In this document: positions 1-7,957 of the stretch, piece after piece
How positions within the stretch are numbered: the first letter of the stretch is position 1
How the letters are laid out: each line of letters starts with the position of its first letter
From: Streptomyces pinistramenti
GTDB lineage: Bacteria > Actinomycetota > Actinomycetes > Streptomycetales > Streptomycetaceae
Assembly: GCF_020564935.1 (NCBI RefSeq)
Contig: NZ_JAJCXB010000054.1
Location: 1-53,294, forward strand
Direction: 5' to 3'
DNA: 53,294 nucleotides
Translations under genes and position numbers: made by a program
The notes under the pieces: generated by a model
Told to the model about the DNA's origin: nothing
The model's input: the letters and a program-made list of their open reading frames with translations, nothing else
Database searches by the model: none

Positions 1-2
1 GC

Positions 3-1115
3 CGTGGCGTCGCGGCGCCCCATCGGACACGCCCCGGCGGCCCGTACCGCTCCCGCATCGCCGCCGCGCTCGCCCTCTGCGCGGCGCTGGTGCTCCCGGC
101 GCCGCCCGCCGCCGTGGCCGCCGTACGCAGCGCCGCCGCGCCCTCGGCGCAGGTCTCCGAGCAGGAGGCGGGCACCGGCGGCACGGTGACCGTGACCGGG
201 CGCGGCTGGCGGCCGAAGGTGCTGCTCACGCTGCTGATCTGCGGGCAGAACATGATCGGCGGCACCAACTCCTGCGCCAACGGCGACGGCCGGGCCACCA
301 CCACCGACGCACACGGCGCGTTCCGCAAGCGCCTCCCGGTCGCCGAGCCGCCCAAGCCCTGCCCCTGCGTGGTGCACGTCGCGACGGTGACCGGCGATGC
401 GGCCGCGGCGGACGTCGCGTTCAAGGTGGCGGGCCATCCCGTGGCGCCGCTGCCCAAGGAGGGCGCGGGCGGCCGGCTCGCGGTGGTCGACCGGCCGGAA
501 CTTGCGGGCAGCAGCGGCCTGTTGACCTGGTTCGGCGCGCCGCCGCAGCGCAGTCTGACCTTCACGGTCGGCAATCTCGGCTCGGCACCCGCGAAGGATC
601 CGCTCTTCAAGGTCGGGACCTCGCACGGCGTCTTCGCTCCCGAGTGGGAGGAGCAGCAGTGGCGCGGGACCGTACCGGCGGGGAAGAAGGCCAGGGTCAC
701 GCTGCCGGTGGAGCTGGCGGCCGGTGCGCACGGCGACTACCTGGTCTCCCTGGAGTACGGCGGCAAGCTGCTGGCCGAGCAGCCCTGGGGGGTCGGCAGG
801 CCGTGGGGCGTGACGCTCTTCTGGGTGCTGCTGTGCGTGGTGATCCCGACGGCGGTCTTCCGGATCGGCATGGCGGTCGTCGACCGGATCCGCCCGCGCC
901 TGGCCCCCGCGCCCCGCGCCCCCGCCGCGCCCGGCCCGCGCTTCCGGGCCCGCGTGTCCGCCGGGCGGCCGCGCGGGAACGGCACCGTACGTGGTGGCCC
1001 GGCCGGCCCGTCCGCCCCGGCGGACGCCCCGGCCGCGCTGCCCTGGTTCACCCCGGACGCCGCACCGTCCACCACCACATCCACGCAACGACCGACGTCG
1101 AAGGGGCCCATGTGA
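3..1115 (+). CDS. Exported membrane-anchored protein with Ig-like domains (5' end cut by window)
   Basis: The reading frame is open from the window edge, and no convincing start lies inside it. The first visible residues include a classical signal-peptide core (ALALCAALVLPAPP) ending at an AVAA cleavage-like site, so the true start is probably upstream. The mature part opens with a domain of about 100 residues that resembles neocarzinostatin-like or other small Ig folds (TVTVTGRGW, paired cysteines CGQN and SCAN, then CPC). A second beta-rich domain follows (TFTVGNLGSAPAKD), then one C-terminal membrane helix (VTLFWVLLCVVIPTAV) and an Ala/Pro-rich cytoplasmic tail. It overlaps the next gene by one base, so the two are probably co-transcribed and coupled. 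No specific function is recognised. A surface protein acting with its sortase-anchored neighbour is inference. Confidence 0.7.
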   Translation, partial: RGVAAPHRTRPGGPYRSRIAAALALCAALVLPAPPAAVAAVRSAAAPSAQVSEQEAGTGGTVTVTGRGWRPKVLLTLLICGQNMIGGTNSCANGDGRATTTDAHGAFRKRLPVAEPPKPCPCVVHVATVTGDAAAADVAFKVAGHPVAPLPKEGAGGRLAVVDRPELAGSSGLLTWFGAPPQRSLTFTVGNLGSAPAKDPLFKVGTSHGVFAPEWEEQQWRGTVPAGKKARVTLPVELAAGAHGDYLVSLEYGGKLLAEQPWGVGRPWGVTLFWVLLCVVIPTAVFRIGMAVVDRIRPRLAPAPRAPAAPGPRFRARVSAGRPRGNGTVRGGPAGPSAPADAPAALPWFTPDAAPSTTTSTQRPTSKGPM

Positions 1116-2521
1116 TGAGGCAACGGAGGAGAGCGGGTGTGGCGGCGGGAGCCGCGCTGATGCTCGCGGGGGCGGGCATCGTGGCCACGGCACCGGCCGC
1201 CCGCGCGGCGGACGTCGCGTACAGGACGGAGTGCAAGCCGCCGCCGATCTCGGGGCTGCCCGCGATCAAGGGCACCACGAAGGTGACGGTGACGGCGCCG
1301 GCCACGGCGAAGGTGGGGGACGAGGTCGAGGTGGTGTGGAAGACGGTCGAGGCCGCCTCCAAGAACCCCGACATCCTCGACCTGGACAAGGACACGGTGC
1401 AGCCCACCGGCACGGTCAAGGTGGCGGGCGCGCAGACCGGCGACCTGGCGATGCAGGGACCGCGGCAGAATCCGCCGATCCCCAAGAACAGCCCGATGAA
1501 GCTGCCGGACATGAAGGGCACGCTGAAACTGGAGAAGCCCGGCGAGGTCACCCTCGCGCCCGGCTTCTACAACATCAACGTCAACAAGCCGATCTCCACG
1601 GACACCAAGTGCACACCCGAGGAGGACGTGCCGCCCGCGGCCACGATCAAGGTCACCGGCGGCGGGGACAGCGGCGGCACGACGGCGGGAACGAGCGGCG
1701 GGGCATCCGGCACGGGCGGGACGGACTCGGGCGGCACGGACGCCGGGGGCACGACGTCCGGCGGCACCGCGTCCGGCGGTGCGGACTCGGGCGGCAGCAC
1801 CGGCGGCGGGACGAGCGGCGGCACCAGCGCCGGAGCCACGGGAGGTTCCGGCGGTGACCCCGACGGCACCGCATACCAGGGCAAGGAAGTGCAGGTGCCG
1901 TACGCCTGCAAGACACCCATCGGGGACAAGAAGGCGACCTCGCCGGTCAGGATCAACGGCGTGAAGAAGGGCGGCGGGTACGACCTGACGGTGAAGTTCG
2001 GCAAGTCCGTGATGGACAGCCCGGCCGACATCCCCAAGGGCTCGGTCGTCCCGTCGATGGACGTGAAGGCGGGCGGCGCGGACAAGGGCACGGTGAAGGT
2101 GACCGGGCCGGCCAACGCCGCGCCGATCAAGTCCGGGCAGCCGATCGAGATCCCCGACCTCAAGGGCACCTACAAGCCGGGCGCCACCGGCAAGGCGACG
2201 CTGGCGCCCGGAGTGCTCACCGTCAAGGCGCTCGGGACGACCACCACCTGCACCCCGGAGAAGGACCCCGGTGTCTCCCTGACGCTGGACACCTCGGCCC
2301 AGCCGGGCGGCACGTCCGGCGGGAGCTCCGGCGGCGCGGCGTCATCCGGCGGCGGCACGGCGGGCGGCGCGCAGGCGGCCGGCGGCAGTGCGGGCGGCCT
2401 GGCGGAGACGGGGGCGAGCGACCACGGCGGCCTGACCGCCCTCGGCCTCTTCGCCGGCACCGTCCTCCTGCTCGGCGGCGCGGTCTTCACCTTCACCCCG
2501 TGGCGGCGGCTGCGCCGCTGA
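1115..2521 (+). CDS. LAETG-type sortase-anchored surface protein with two related domains
   Basis: This 468-residue exported protein has a signal peptide (residues 1 to about 34), a beta-rich domain, a linker of roughly 65 residues rich in Ser, Gly and Thr, a second domain related to the first, another Gly/Ser linker, and a C-terminal sorting signal. The sorting signal is LAETG at residues 429-433, a hydrophobic stretch, then RRLRR. LAxTG is the motif used by class E sortases of streptomycetes. Shared features of the two domains include K(G)TxKVT, the PDxKGT(L/Y)K segment, a TLAPG turn and a late CTPE(E/K)D cysteine motif. A GTG one codon upstream is an alternative start. It overlaps the upstream exported protein. 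The product is probably covalently attached to peptidoglycan. Its ligand or role is not recognisable from sequence. Confidence 0.8.
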   Translation: MRQRRRAGVAAGAALMLAGAGIVATAPAARAADVAYRTECKPPPISGLPAIKGTTKVTVTAPATAKVGDEVEVVWKTVEAASKNPDILDLDKDTVQPTGTVKVAGAQTGDLAMQGPRQNPPIPKNSPMKLPDMKGTLKLEKPGEVTLAPGFYNINVNKPISTDTKCTPEEDVPPAATIKVTGGGDSGGTTAGTSGGASGTGGTDSGGTDAGGTTSGGTASGGADSGGSTGGGTSGGTSAGATGGSGGDPDGTAYQGKEVQVPYACKTPIGDKKATSPVRINGVKKGGGYDLTVKFGKSVMDSPADIPKGSVVPSMDVKAGGADKGTVKVTGPANAAPIKSGQPIEIPDLKGTYKPGATGKATLAPGVLTVKALGTTTTCTPEKDPGVSLTLDTSAQPGGTSGGSSGGAASSGGGTAGGAQAAGGSAGGLAETGASDHGGLTALGLFAGTVLLLGGAVFTFTPWRRLRR

Positions 2522-2550
2522 CCTGCGGCTTCGGCAGGGCCAGGCAGGCA

Positions 2551-2586
2551 GAAGGGCCCGGCACGCAGCAGCGTGCCGGGCCCTTC
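2551..2586. terminator. Bidirectional intrinsic terminator
   Basis: A perfect 16-bp GC-rich stem with a 4-nt loop (AGCA) lies between the converging ends of the surface-protein gene and the POT transporter gene. It has no U-tract of note, which is usual for Streptomyces hairpin terminators, and probably serves both strands. Confidence 0.8.
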
Positions 2587-2602
2587 TGGTGTGGCGCGAA
2601 CG

Positions 2603-4132
2603 TCAGTGCACGTCGCCCATCAGACCCGTGATCTTCTTGCGGTTGATCCAGATCGCGACACCGGCCAGGGCCGCCAGCGCGGCCTCCGCCGCCAGGACGC
2701 CCACGCCGCTCAGATCGGCTCCGGCCGTGGACAGCAGGCTGACCACGCAGTCACCGGCGGTGACGGCCAGGAACCAGACACCCAGCATCTGGCTGGCGTA
2801 CTTCTGCGGGGCCAGCTTGGTGGTCACCGACAGGCCGACCGGGGAGAGGCACAGCTCGCCCATGGTCTGGATCATGTAGACCACGATCAGCCACATGGGG
2901 CTGACCTTCGTGCCGTCCGCCGACATCTGCATCGGGAGGATGAAGACGAAGTACGAGATGCCGATCAGCACCATCGCCATGGAGAACTTGATCGTGGTGC
3001 TCGGCTCCTTGGCGCGCTTGGCCAGGGCCAGCCACAGCCAGGCGAAGACCGGGGCCAGCGCCATCACCCAGAGCGGGTTTATCGACTGGAACCAGGTCGA
3101 GGGGAAGCCGAGGCCGAAGACGTTGTCCGCGGTGTTCTTCTCCGCGAAGCCGCTCAGCGTGGAGCCGGCCTGGTCGAAGATCATCCAGAAGACGGCGGCC
3201 GCGACGAAGAACCAGACGTAGCCGCTGACCTTGGTCTGCTCCTCGTCCGACAGCTCCTTGTCGCGCTTGATGCGGACCAGCACGGAGATCGGGATGACCA
3301 GACCGAGCAGTGCGATCGGGATGAGCGCCCAGTTCAGCGTGAAGGTGCCGGTGCCGATGACGATGCCGTAGAAGACCGCGGCGACGATCAGCCAGATCAG
3401 GCCCTTGCGCAGCCAGGCCATCCGCTCCTGGGACGCGAGCGGGGTCGGGACCGCGCTGCTCTGCGGGCTCAGGTGGCGGGTGCCGAGCAGGAACTGCACC
3501 AGGCCGAGGCCCATGCCGAGTGCGGCGGCGGCGAAGCCCAGGTGCCAGTTGACGCTCTGGCCGATCGTGCCGACGACCAGCGGGGCGGCGAAGGCACCGA
3601 CGTTGATGCCGATGTAGAAGAGGGTGAAGCCGCCGTCACGACGCGGGTCCTGCGGACCGTCGTAGAGGTGCCCGACCATCGTCGAGATGTTGGCCTTGAG
3701 CAGGCCGGATCCCAGGGCGACCAGCGCCAGACCGGCGAAGAACATCCCCTGTCCGGGGATGGCCAGCGTGAGGTGGCCGATGATCACGACGCCCGCGCCG
3801 ATGGCGACCGTCTTGCGCGGACCCCACACGCGGTCACCGAACCAGCCGCCGGGCATGGCGAGCAGGTAGACCATCGCGAGGTACACGGCGTAGATCGCCG
3901 ACGCGGTGGCCATCGTCATGGCCAGGCCGCCACCCTGGGCCCCGGGCTTGGCATCCGTGCCGCCGGAAATCAGGTAAAGCACGAGCAAGGCCCGCATGCC
4001 GTAGAAGCTGAAGCGCTCCCACATCTCGGTCATGAAGAGAGTGGCCAGTCCGCGGGGGTGGCCGAAGAAGGTCTTACCGCCTTGTGCAGGGTTCCCCTGC
4101 GGGGCGGCGTCCTTCGTCAGGCTGGACGCCAT
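2603..4132 (-). CDS. POT-family proton-coupled oligopeptide transporter
   Basis: This 509-residue MFS-fold membrane protein imports di- and tripeptides with protons. The POT signature ExxER is visible as EMWERFSFYGMR at about residues 36-47 in the first helix. The second family signature appears as FTLFYIGINVGAF. About 14 hydrophobic segments and the full family length are present. It is transcribed away from the two-component system, with a long shared intergenic region, and ends at the hairpin shared with the upstream surface-protein gene. Other POT substrates such as nitrate or peptidomimetics cannot be excluded from sequence. Family assignment is firm. Confidence 0.93.
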   Translation of the reverse strand: MASSLTKDAAPQGNPAQGGKTFFGHPRGLATLFMTEMWERFSFYGMRALLVLYLISGGTDAKPGAQGGGLAMTMATASAIYAVYLAMVYLLAMPGGWFGDRVWGPRKTVAIGAGVVIIGHLTLAIPGQGMFFAGLALVALGSGLLKANISTMVGHLYDGPQDPRRDGGFTLFYIGINVGAFAAPLVVGTIGQSVNWHLGFAAAALGMGLGLVQFLLGTRHLSPQSSAVPTPLASQERMAWLRKGLIWLIVAAVFYGIVIGTGTFTLNWALIPIALLGLVIPISVLVRIKRDKELSDEEQTKVSGYVWFFVAAAVFWMIFDQAGSTLSGFAEKNTADNVFGLGFPSTWFQSINPLWVMALAPVFAWLWLALAKRAKEPSTTIKFSMAMVLIGISYFVFILPMQMSADGTKVSPMWLIVVYMIQTMGELCLSPVGLSVTTKLAPQKYASQMLGVWFLAVTAGDCVVSLLSTAGADLSGVGVLAAEAALAALAGVAIWINRKKITGLMGDVH

Positions 4133-4611
4133 GGTGCTTCCTTGGTCTGCTCGGGACGCGCTGACGAGGCGTTACGCGCCCGGGTGGGGGTGACCGGCAC
4201 CGGCGTACGCCTTGCCCGCCCCCACGTCCGAGGGGTTCGACCCCACACGCGGAGGAATCGGCAGGACGGTCGTACACCGGGATCCACGCCCCCCGTGCTT
4301 CTGGCGCGGCGGACCCGGTCGACAGGTCGATCACTGTGTAGCGGGGACGGTGGTACCGGCCCTGCACACAACAGGGACCGATGACACCAGTTCAGGGTCA
4401 CGGGCCCCAGCGGCTGTGCGATGGACGTCCGGCCACCATACGTCCCGTATACGCACCGTTGGGAGGGGTGAGACAACGCTCACATTCACACAGGGAACCG
4501 TTCGCACCGCCACCACCCGCGCCGTCCCGGCTCACGGCACAGATCCGCGTGACCGTCACCGGCCGCGCCTGCTCGGCCCGATGGTCCAACGCATCGGACT
4601 ACCATCGGGCC
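4133..4611. promoter_or_regulatory. Divergent intergenic region between peptide transporter and two-component system
   Basis: These 479 bases hold no convincing gene. A perfect inverted repeat ATACG-TCC-CGTAT sits at 4438-4450 and could be an operator for either side. Close to the response-regulator start, TACCAT at 4600-4605 lies six bases before the ATG. That is the spacing of an actinobacterial -10 box giving a leaderless transcript, and no Shine-Dalgarno sequence is seen there. Confidence 0.4.
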
Positions 4612-5292
4612 ATGACCCGTGTACTGCTCGCCGAGGATGACGCGTCCATCTCGGAGCCGCTCGCCCGCGCACTGCGCCGCGAGGGTTACGAAGTCGAGGT
4701 GCGCGAGGACGGCCCCACGGCGCTCGACGCCGGTCTCCAGGGGAATATCGACCTGGTCGTGCTCGACCTGGGCCTGCCCGGAATGGACGGCCTGGAGGTC
4801 GCCCGCCGGCTCCGTAACGAAGGCCATTCCTTTCCCATCCTGGTGCTGACCGCCCGCGCCGACGAGGTGGACACCGTCGTCGGCCTGGACGCCGGCGCCG
4901 ACGACTACGTCACCAAACCCTTCCGGCTCGCCGAACTCCTCGCCCGCGTCCGCGCGCTGCTGCGCCGCGGCTCCACCGCCGAACCCCAGCAGCCGCCCGC
5001 CACCCACGGCGTGCGCATCGACGTCGAGTCGCACCGCGCGTGGATGGGCGACGAGGAACTCCAGCTCACCGCCAAGGAGTTCGACCTCCTTCGGGTGCTG
5101 GTGCGCGACGCCGGCCGGGTCGTCACCCGCGACCAGCTGATGCGCGAGGTCTGGGACACCACCTGGTGGTCGTCCACCAAGACCCTGGACATGCACATCT
5201 CCTGGCTCCGCAAGAAGCTCGGTGACGACGCCGCCAACCCGCGCTACATCGCCACCGTCCGCGGCGTCGGCTTCCGCTTCGAGAAGAGCTGA
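4612..5292 (+). CDS. OmpR/PhoB-family response regulator
   Basis: The 226-residue protein has an N-terminal receiver domain with the acidic pair at residues 9-10, the phosphoacceptor Asp52 in VVLDLGLPGMDG, and the conserved Lys in YVTKPF. A C-terminal winged-helix DNA-binding domain follows (RDQLMREVW through RGVGFRF). The ATG was chosen because the receiver domain begins immediately (MTRVLLAEDD) and a -10-like box sits the right distance upstream for a leaderless mRNA. The histidine kinase follows 126 bases downstream, so they form a pair. The signal and targets are not evident. The adjacent peptide transporter and GtrA-like genes are possible but unproven targets. Confidence 0.93.
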   Translation: MTRVLLAEDDASISEPLARALRREGYEVEVREDGPTALDAGLQGNIDLVVLDLGLPGMDGLEVARRLRNEGHSFPILVLTARADEVDTVVGLDAGADDYVTKPFRLAELLARVRALLRRGSTAEPQQPPATHGVRIDVESHRAWMGDEELQLTAKEFDLLRVLVRDAGRVVTRDQLMREVWDTTWWSSTKTLDMHISWLRKKLGDDAANPRYIATVRGVGFRFEKS

Positions 5293-5418
5293 CACCCCCA
5301 GGGGGCGCGCCACGCTCCCCGGGCCCGTCCGCGGCCCGGCCGCCGGGCGGGAAGCCGAGTGGGGGCCTGGCGTGCGGATCAGGCCCCAGACCACCGCAAT
5401 TCCCGCCCGGAGGGCACC

Positions 5419-6666
5419 GTGCGCCGCCGCCTCATCAACTCCACCCTTGCCGTGGTGCTCGTCGTGATCGCCGTCTGCGGCGTCTCGCTGGTCATCGTCG
5501 AGACCCGCACGATCCAGGCGGGCGCGGAGGAGAGCGTGGCCTCCGAGGCGGTCCGGCTGGTGGGGATCGTGGAGAGCCGTCTCGGCAGCGGCGAGAAGAT
5601 CACGCCGGAGATCCTCTCCGAACAGATCACCGCCAAGCGGTACGCGCAGATCAGGGTGCCGGGCAAGGGGCCCATCGAGATCGGGAAGCGGCCCGCGGGC
5701 GATGTCATCGCCTCACGGGTCGAGGGGGACCGCGGCGAGGTGGTCACCGTCCAGGAATCCCGCGCCACGGTGAACGAGGAGATCGGCCGGACGCTCCTGA
5801 TCATCCTGGCCGTCGCACTGCTGGCGATCATCGCCGCCGTGATCCTGGCCATCCGGCAGGCCCGCAGGCTGACCGCGCCGCTCACCGACCTCGCCGAGAC
5901 CGCCGAGCGCCTGGGCTCCGGCGACCCGCGCCCGCGCCACCGCCGCTACGGCGTGCAGGAACTCGACCGGGTCGCCGACGTCCTGGACGCCAGCGCCGAA
6001 CGGATCGCACGGATGCTGACCGCCGAGCGCCGACTGGCGGCCGACGCCTCCCACCAGCTGCGCACCCCGCTGACCGCGCTGTCCATGCGCCTTGAGGAGA
6101 TCACGGTCACCGACGATCCGGACACCGTGAAGGAAGAGGCCACCATCGCGCTGGCCCAGGTGGAACGGCTGACGGACGTCGTCCAGCGGCTGCTGACCAA
6201 CTCCCGCGACCCGCGCTCCGGATCCGCGGTCGCCTTCGACCTGGACGAGGTGGTCAAGCAGCAGATCGAGGAGTGGCGGCCCGCCTACCGCAGCGCGGGG
6301 CGGGCGATCGTCCGGTCCGGCAAGAAGGGGCTGCGGGCGGTCGGCACGCCGGGCGCGGTGGCGCAGGTGATGGCCACCCTCATCGAGAACTCGCTGATGC
6401 ACGGCGCGGGCACGGTCGCGCTGCGCACCCGCGTCACCGGCAACCAGGCGGTCGTCGAGGTCACCGACGCCGGGCCCGGTGTGCCGCCGGACCTCGGCTC
6501 GCGGGTCTTCGAGCGCACCGTCTCCGGCCGCAATTCGACCGGCCTCGGACTCGCGGTCGCCCGTGACCTGGCGGAGGCCGACGGCGGACGGCTGGAACTG
6601 CTCCAGCAGCACCCGCCGGTGTTCGCACTGTTCCTGGCCCGGGAGGCGGAGCCGGTCGACCTGTGA
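5419..6666 (+). CDS. Membrane sensor histidine kinase
   Basis: This 415-residue sensor has an N-terminal helix (about residues 6-27), an extracytoplasmic loop of about 95 residues, a second helix (about 125-146), a HAMP linker, a HisKA domain with His212 in DASHQLRTPLTAL, and a HATPase domain. The ATPase part keeps the N-box (IENSLMHG), G1 (DAGPGVPP) and G2 (GLGLAVARDL). The GTG start was chosen because the first transmembrane helix begins right after MRRRL. A GTG further upstream would add a Pro/Arg-rich stretch unlike a membrane leader. It is the cognate kinase of the preceding response regulator. The 12-base gap to the converging GtrA-like gene leaves no room for a separate terminator. Confidence 0.92.
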   Translation: MRRRLINSTLAVVLVVIAVCGVSLVIVETRTIQAGAEESVASEAVRLVGIVESRLGSGEKITPEILSEQITAKRYAQIRVPGKGPIEIGKRPAGDVIASRVEGDRGEVVTVQESRATVNEEIGRTLLIILAVALLAIIAAVILAIRQARRLTAPLTDLAETAERLGSGDPRPRHRRYGVQELDRVADVLDASAERIARMLTAERRLAADASHQLRTPLTALSMRLEEITVTDDPDTVKEEATIALAQVERLTDVVQRLLTNSRDPRSGSAVAFDLDEVVKQQIEEWRPAYRSAGRAIVRSGKKGLRAVGTPGAVAQVMATLIENSLMHGAGTVALRTRVTGNQAVVEVTDAGPGVPPDLGSRVFERTVSGRNSTGLGLAVARDLAEADGGRLELLQQHPPVFALFLAREAEPVDL

Positions 6667-6678
6667 GGGCGAGACGGC

Positions 6679-7197
6679 CTAGCGGGGCGAGGTGCCGTGC
6701 GGCTGCGGCCGGCGTTCGGGTTCCCCCGCGAGGATGGTCTCGGCGCTCTCCACGGCGGCGCGCGCCGGGAGGGTGCGGAAGACCCAGGTGCGGTACGACC
6801 AGAAGCGGAAGAGGGTGGCGATGGCGATGCCGAGGAACTTGAAGACGTTGCTCTGCAGCGGGGTGTCCCAGTCGAAGCCGTACGTCGCGACGTAGAGCAC
6901 GCCGTTCTCGATGACCAGGCCGATGACGCTGAACAGCAGGAAGAGCGTCAGCTCGCGGGTGCGGCCCTGTTTGTCGCGGTCGCGGTAGGTGAAGTAGCGG
7001 TAGCCGAGGTAGTTGGTGACCGTCGCGACGACCGTCGCCACCACGCTGGCCCGGACGACGGGCAGCTCCGTCAGATGCCGTACGAGGTTGAACACCGCGA
7101 AGTTCACGACGACCCCGGCGCCGCCGACGGCGCCGAATTTCACGACTTCCCGGGTGAGCGCATCCAGTCGGGACCGCAGTGCGCTCCGTTCACTCAT
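6679..7197 (-). CDS. GtrA-like family membrane protein
   Basis: This is a 172-residue protein with four hydrophobic segments typical of the GtrA/DPMS family. Diagnostic features are FGAVGGAGVVVNFAVF in the first helix, TNYLGYRYFTYRD after the second, and RFWSYRTWVF near the end. Family members are thought to move polyprenyl-phosphate-linked sugars across the membrane or to help assemble surface glycans. That would fit the envelope theme of the window, although it is not next to a glycosyltransferase here. The ends are Arg-rich and probably cytoplasmic. It converges on the histidine kinase gene. Confidence 0.85.
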   Translation of the reverse strand: MSERSALRSRLDALTREVVKFGAVGGAGVVVNFAVFNLVRHLTELPVVRASVVATVVATVTNYLGYRYFTYRDRDKQGRTRELTLFLLFSVIGLVIENGVLYVATYGFDWDTPLQSNVFKFLGIAIATLFRFWSYRTWVFRTLPARAAVESAETILAGEPERRPQPHGTSPR

Positions 7198-7314
7198 GGT
7201 GATCGTTCCGCTCCCTGTCGGTGGCGGATCCGCGCACCGACATCCCGGTCCGCCCCCACATGCTAACCAGCGTCCGGTGGCCGTGTCCGCGCCCGGTCGC
7301 GGGCCGCAACGGCG

Positions 7315-7782
7315 TCACTCCACGGTGATCCGGAAGTTCAGGCTCCGGGCGCCGGGTTCCTCCGCGGCGCCGGGGCCGCACGTGCGGCAGCGCAGCAGCC
7401 GGAGGTCCGTACGGCCGGAGCCGACCGCGTCGAAGTCCAGGTAGCGGGTGGTGGCGGGGTCGGCGGGCGGTGGGGCGCCCGTCGTGACGTGGCCGCCGGC
7501 GGACCGCAGGACGGCCGGGTCGGGGGCCGGGGCGGCGATGATCCAGCGGGAGCCGTCGGGGGTGGCGGGCAGCTGCACCGAGAAGTGGTCGCCGGGCGAG
7601 ACCGTGACGTCGGTGCTGTGCGGGCCGAAGACCATCGGCCCGGTCAGCTGGGAGATCACCGTGTAGACCGCGATCAGCAGCGCGGCGACGGCCATGGCCG
7701 GCACCAGCAGCCGGGAATCCCACGCCATCCACTCCGGCCACCCCGGTATGCCGTCCTTTCCGCCCCGCCCGTTCCTCGCCAT
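7315..7782 (-). CDS. Membrane-anchored protein with a chagasin-like (I42) domain
   Basis: The 155-residue protein has a short basic cytoplasmic start, one transmembrane helix (LLVPAMAVAALLIAVYTVI, about residues 25-43) and an extracytoplasmic beta domain. That domain begins DVTVSPGDHFSVQLPATP, continues with SRWIIA and DFDAVGSGRTDLRLLRC, and ends LNFRITVE. The pattern of a PGD turn followed by xLP and W, a central A-x-G-x-(T)-L strand and a final F-x-(I/V)-x-V strand is like chagasin-family cysteine-protease inhibitors (MEROPS I42). This is a fold-level resemblance that I infer and have not tested. The ATG was chosen because a GGAGGGGGAA ribosome-binding site precedes it; an upstream extension would be low-complexity. 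It diverges from purK. Confidence 0.6.
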   Translation of the reverse strand: MARNGRGGKDGIPGWPEWMAWDSRLLVPAMAVAALLIAVYTVISQLTGPMVFGPHSTDVTVSPGDHFSVQLPATPDGSRWIIAAPAPDPAVLRSAGGHVTTGAPPPADPATTRYLDFDAVGSGRTDLRLLRCRTCGPGAAEEPGARSLNFRITVE

Positions 7783-7945
7783 CCCCGTTTCCCCCTCCGC
7801 CGTCGCCCGCTCCGCGCCCGTGCACGTCCCGTACGGGTGGCTCCGCCCCTCCTGGTGATCTTCCCGCGGCGCCCGCCGCCACCCCTCGCGCGCCCGCCCT
7901 TGGAGGATCCCCCAAGGCGCTGTCGGGGCGGCGCGGCCGGGCGGA

Positions 7946-7951
7946 TACCCT
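7946..7951 (+). promoter_or_regulatory. -10 box for a leaderless purK transcript
   Basis: TACCCT lies six bases before the GTG start of purK, the spacing that puts the transcription start on the first base of the start codon. No Shine-Dalgarno sequence is present. No clear -35 box is visible. Confidence 0.5.
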
Positions 7952-7957
7952 GGGGGC

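Noticed and set aside
2573..4384. 603-codon plus-strand open frame opposite the POT transporter
   Set aside because: His/Asp/Arg/Gly-rich antisense shadow of a clear membrane transporter; a side effect of high GC.
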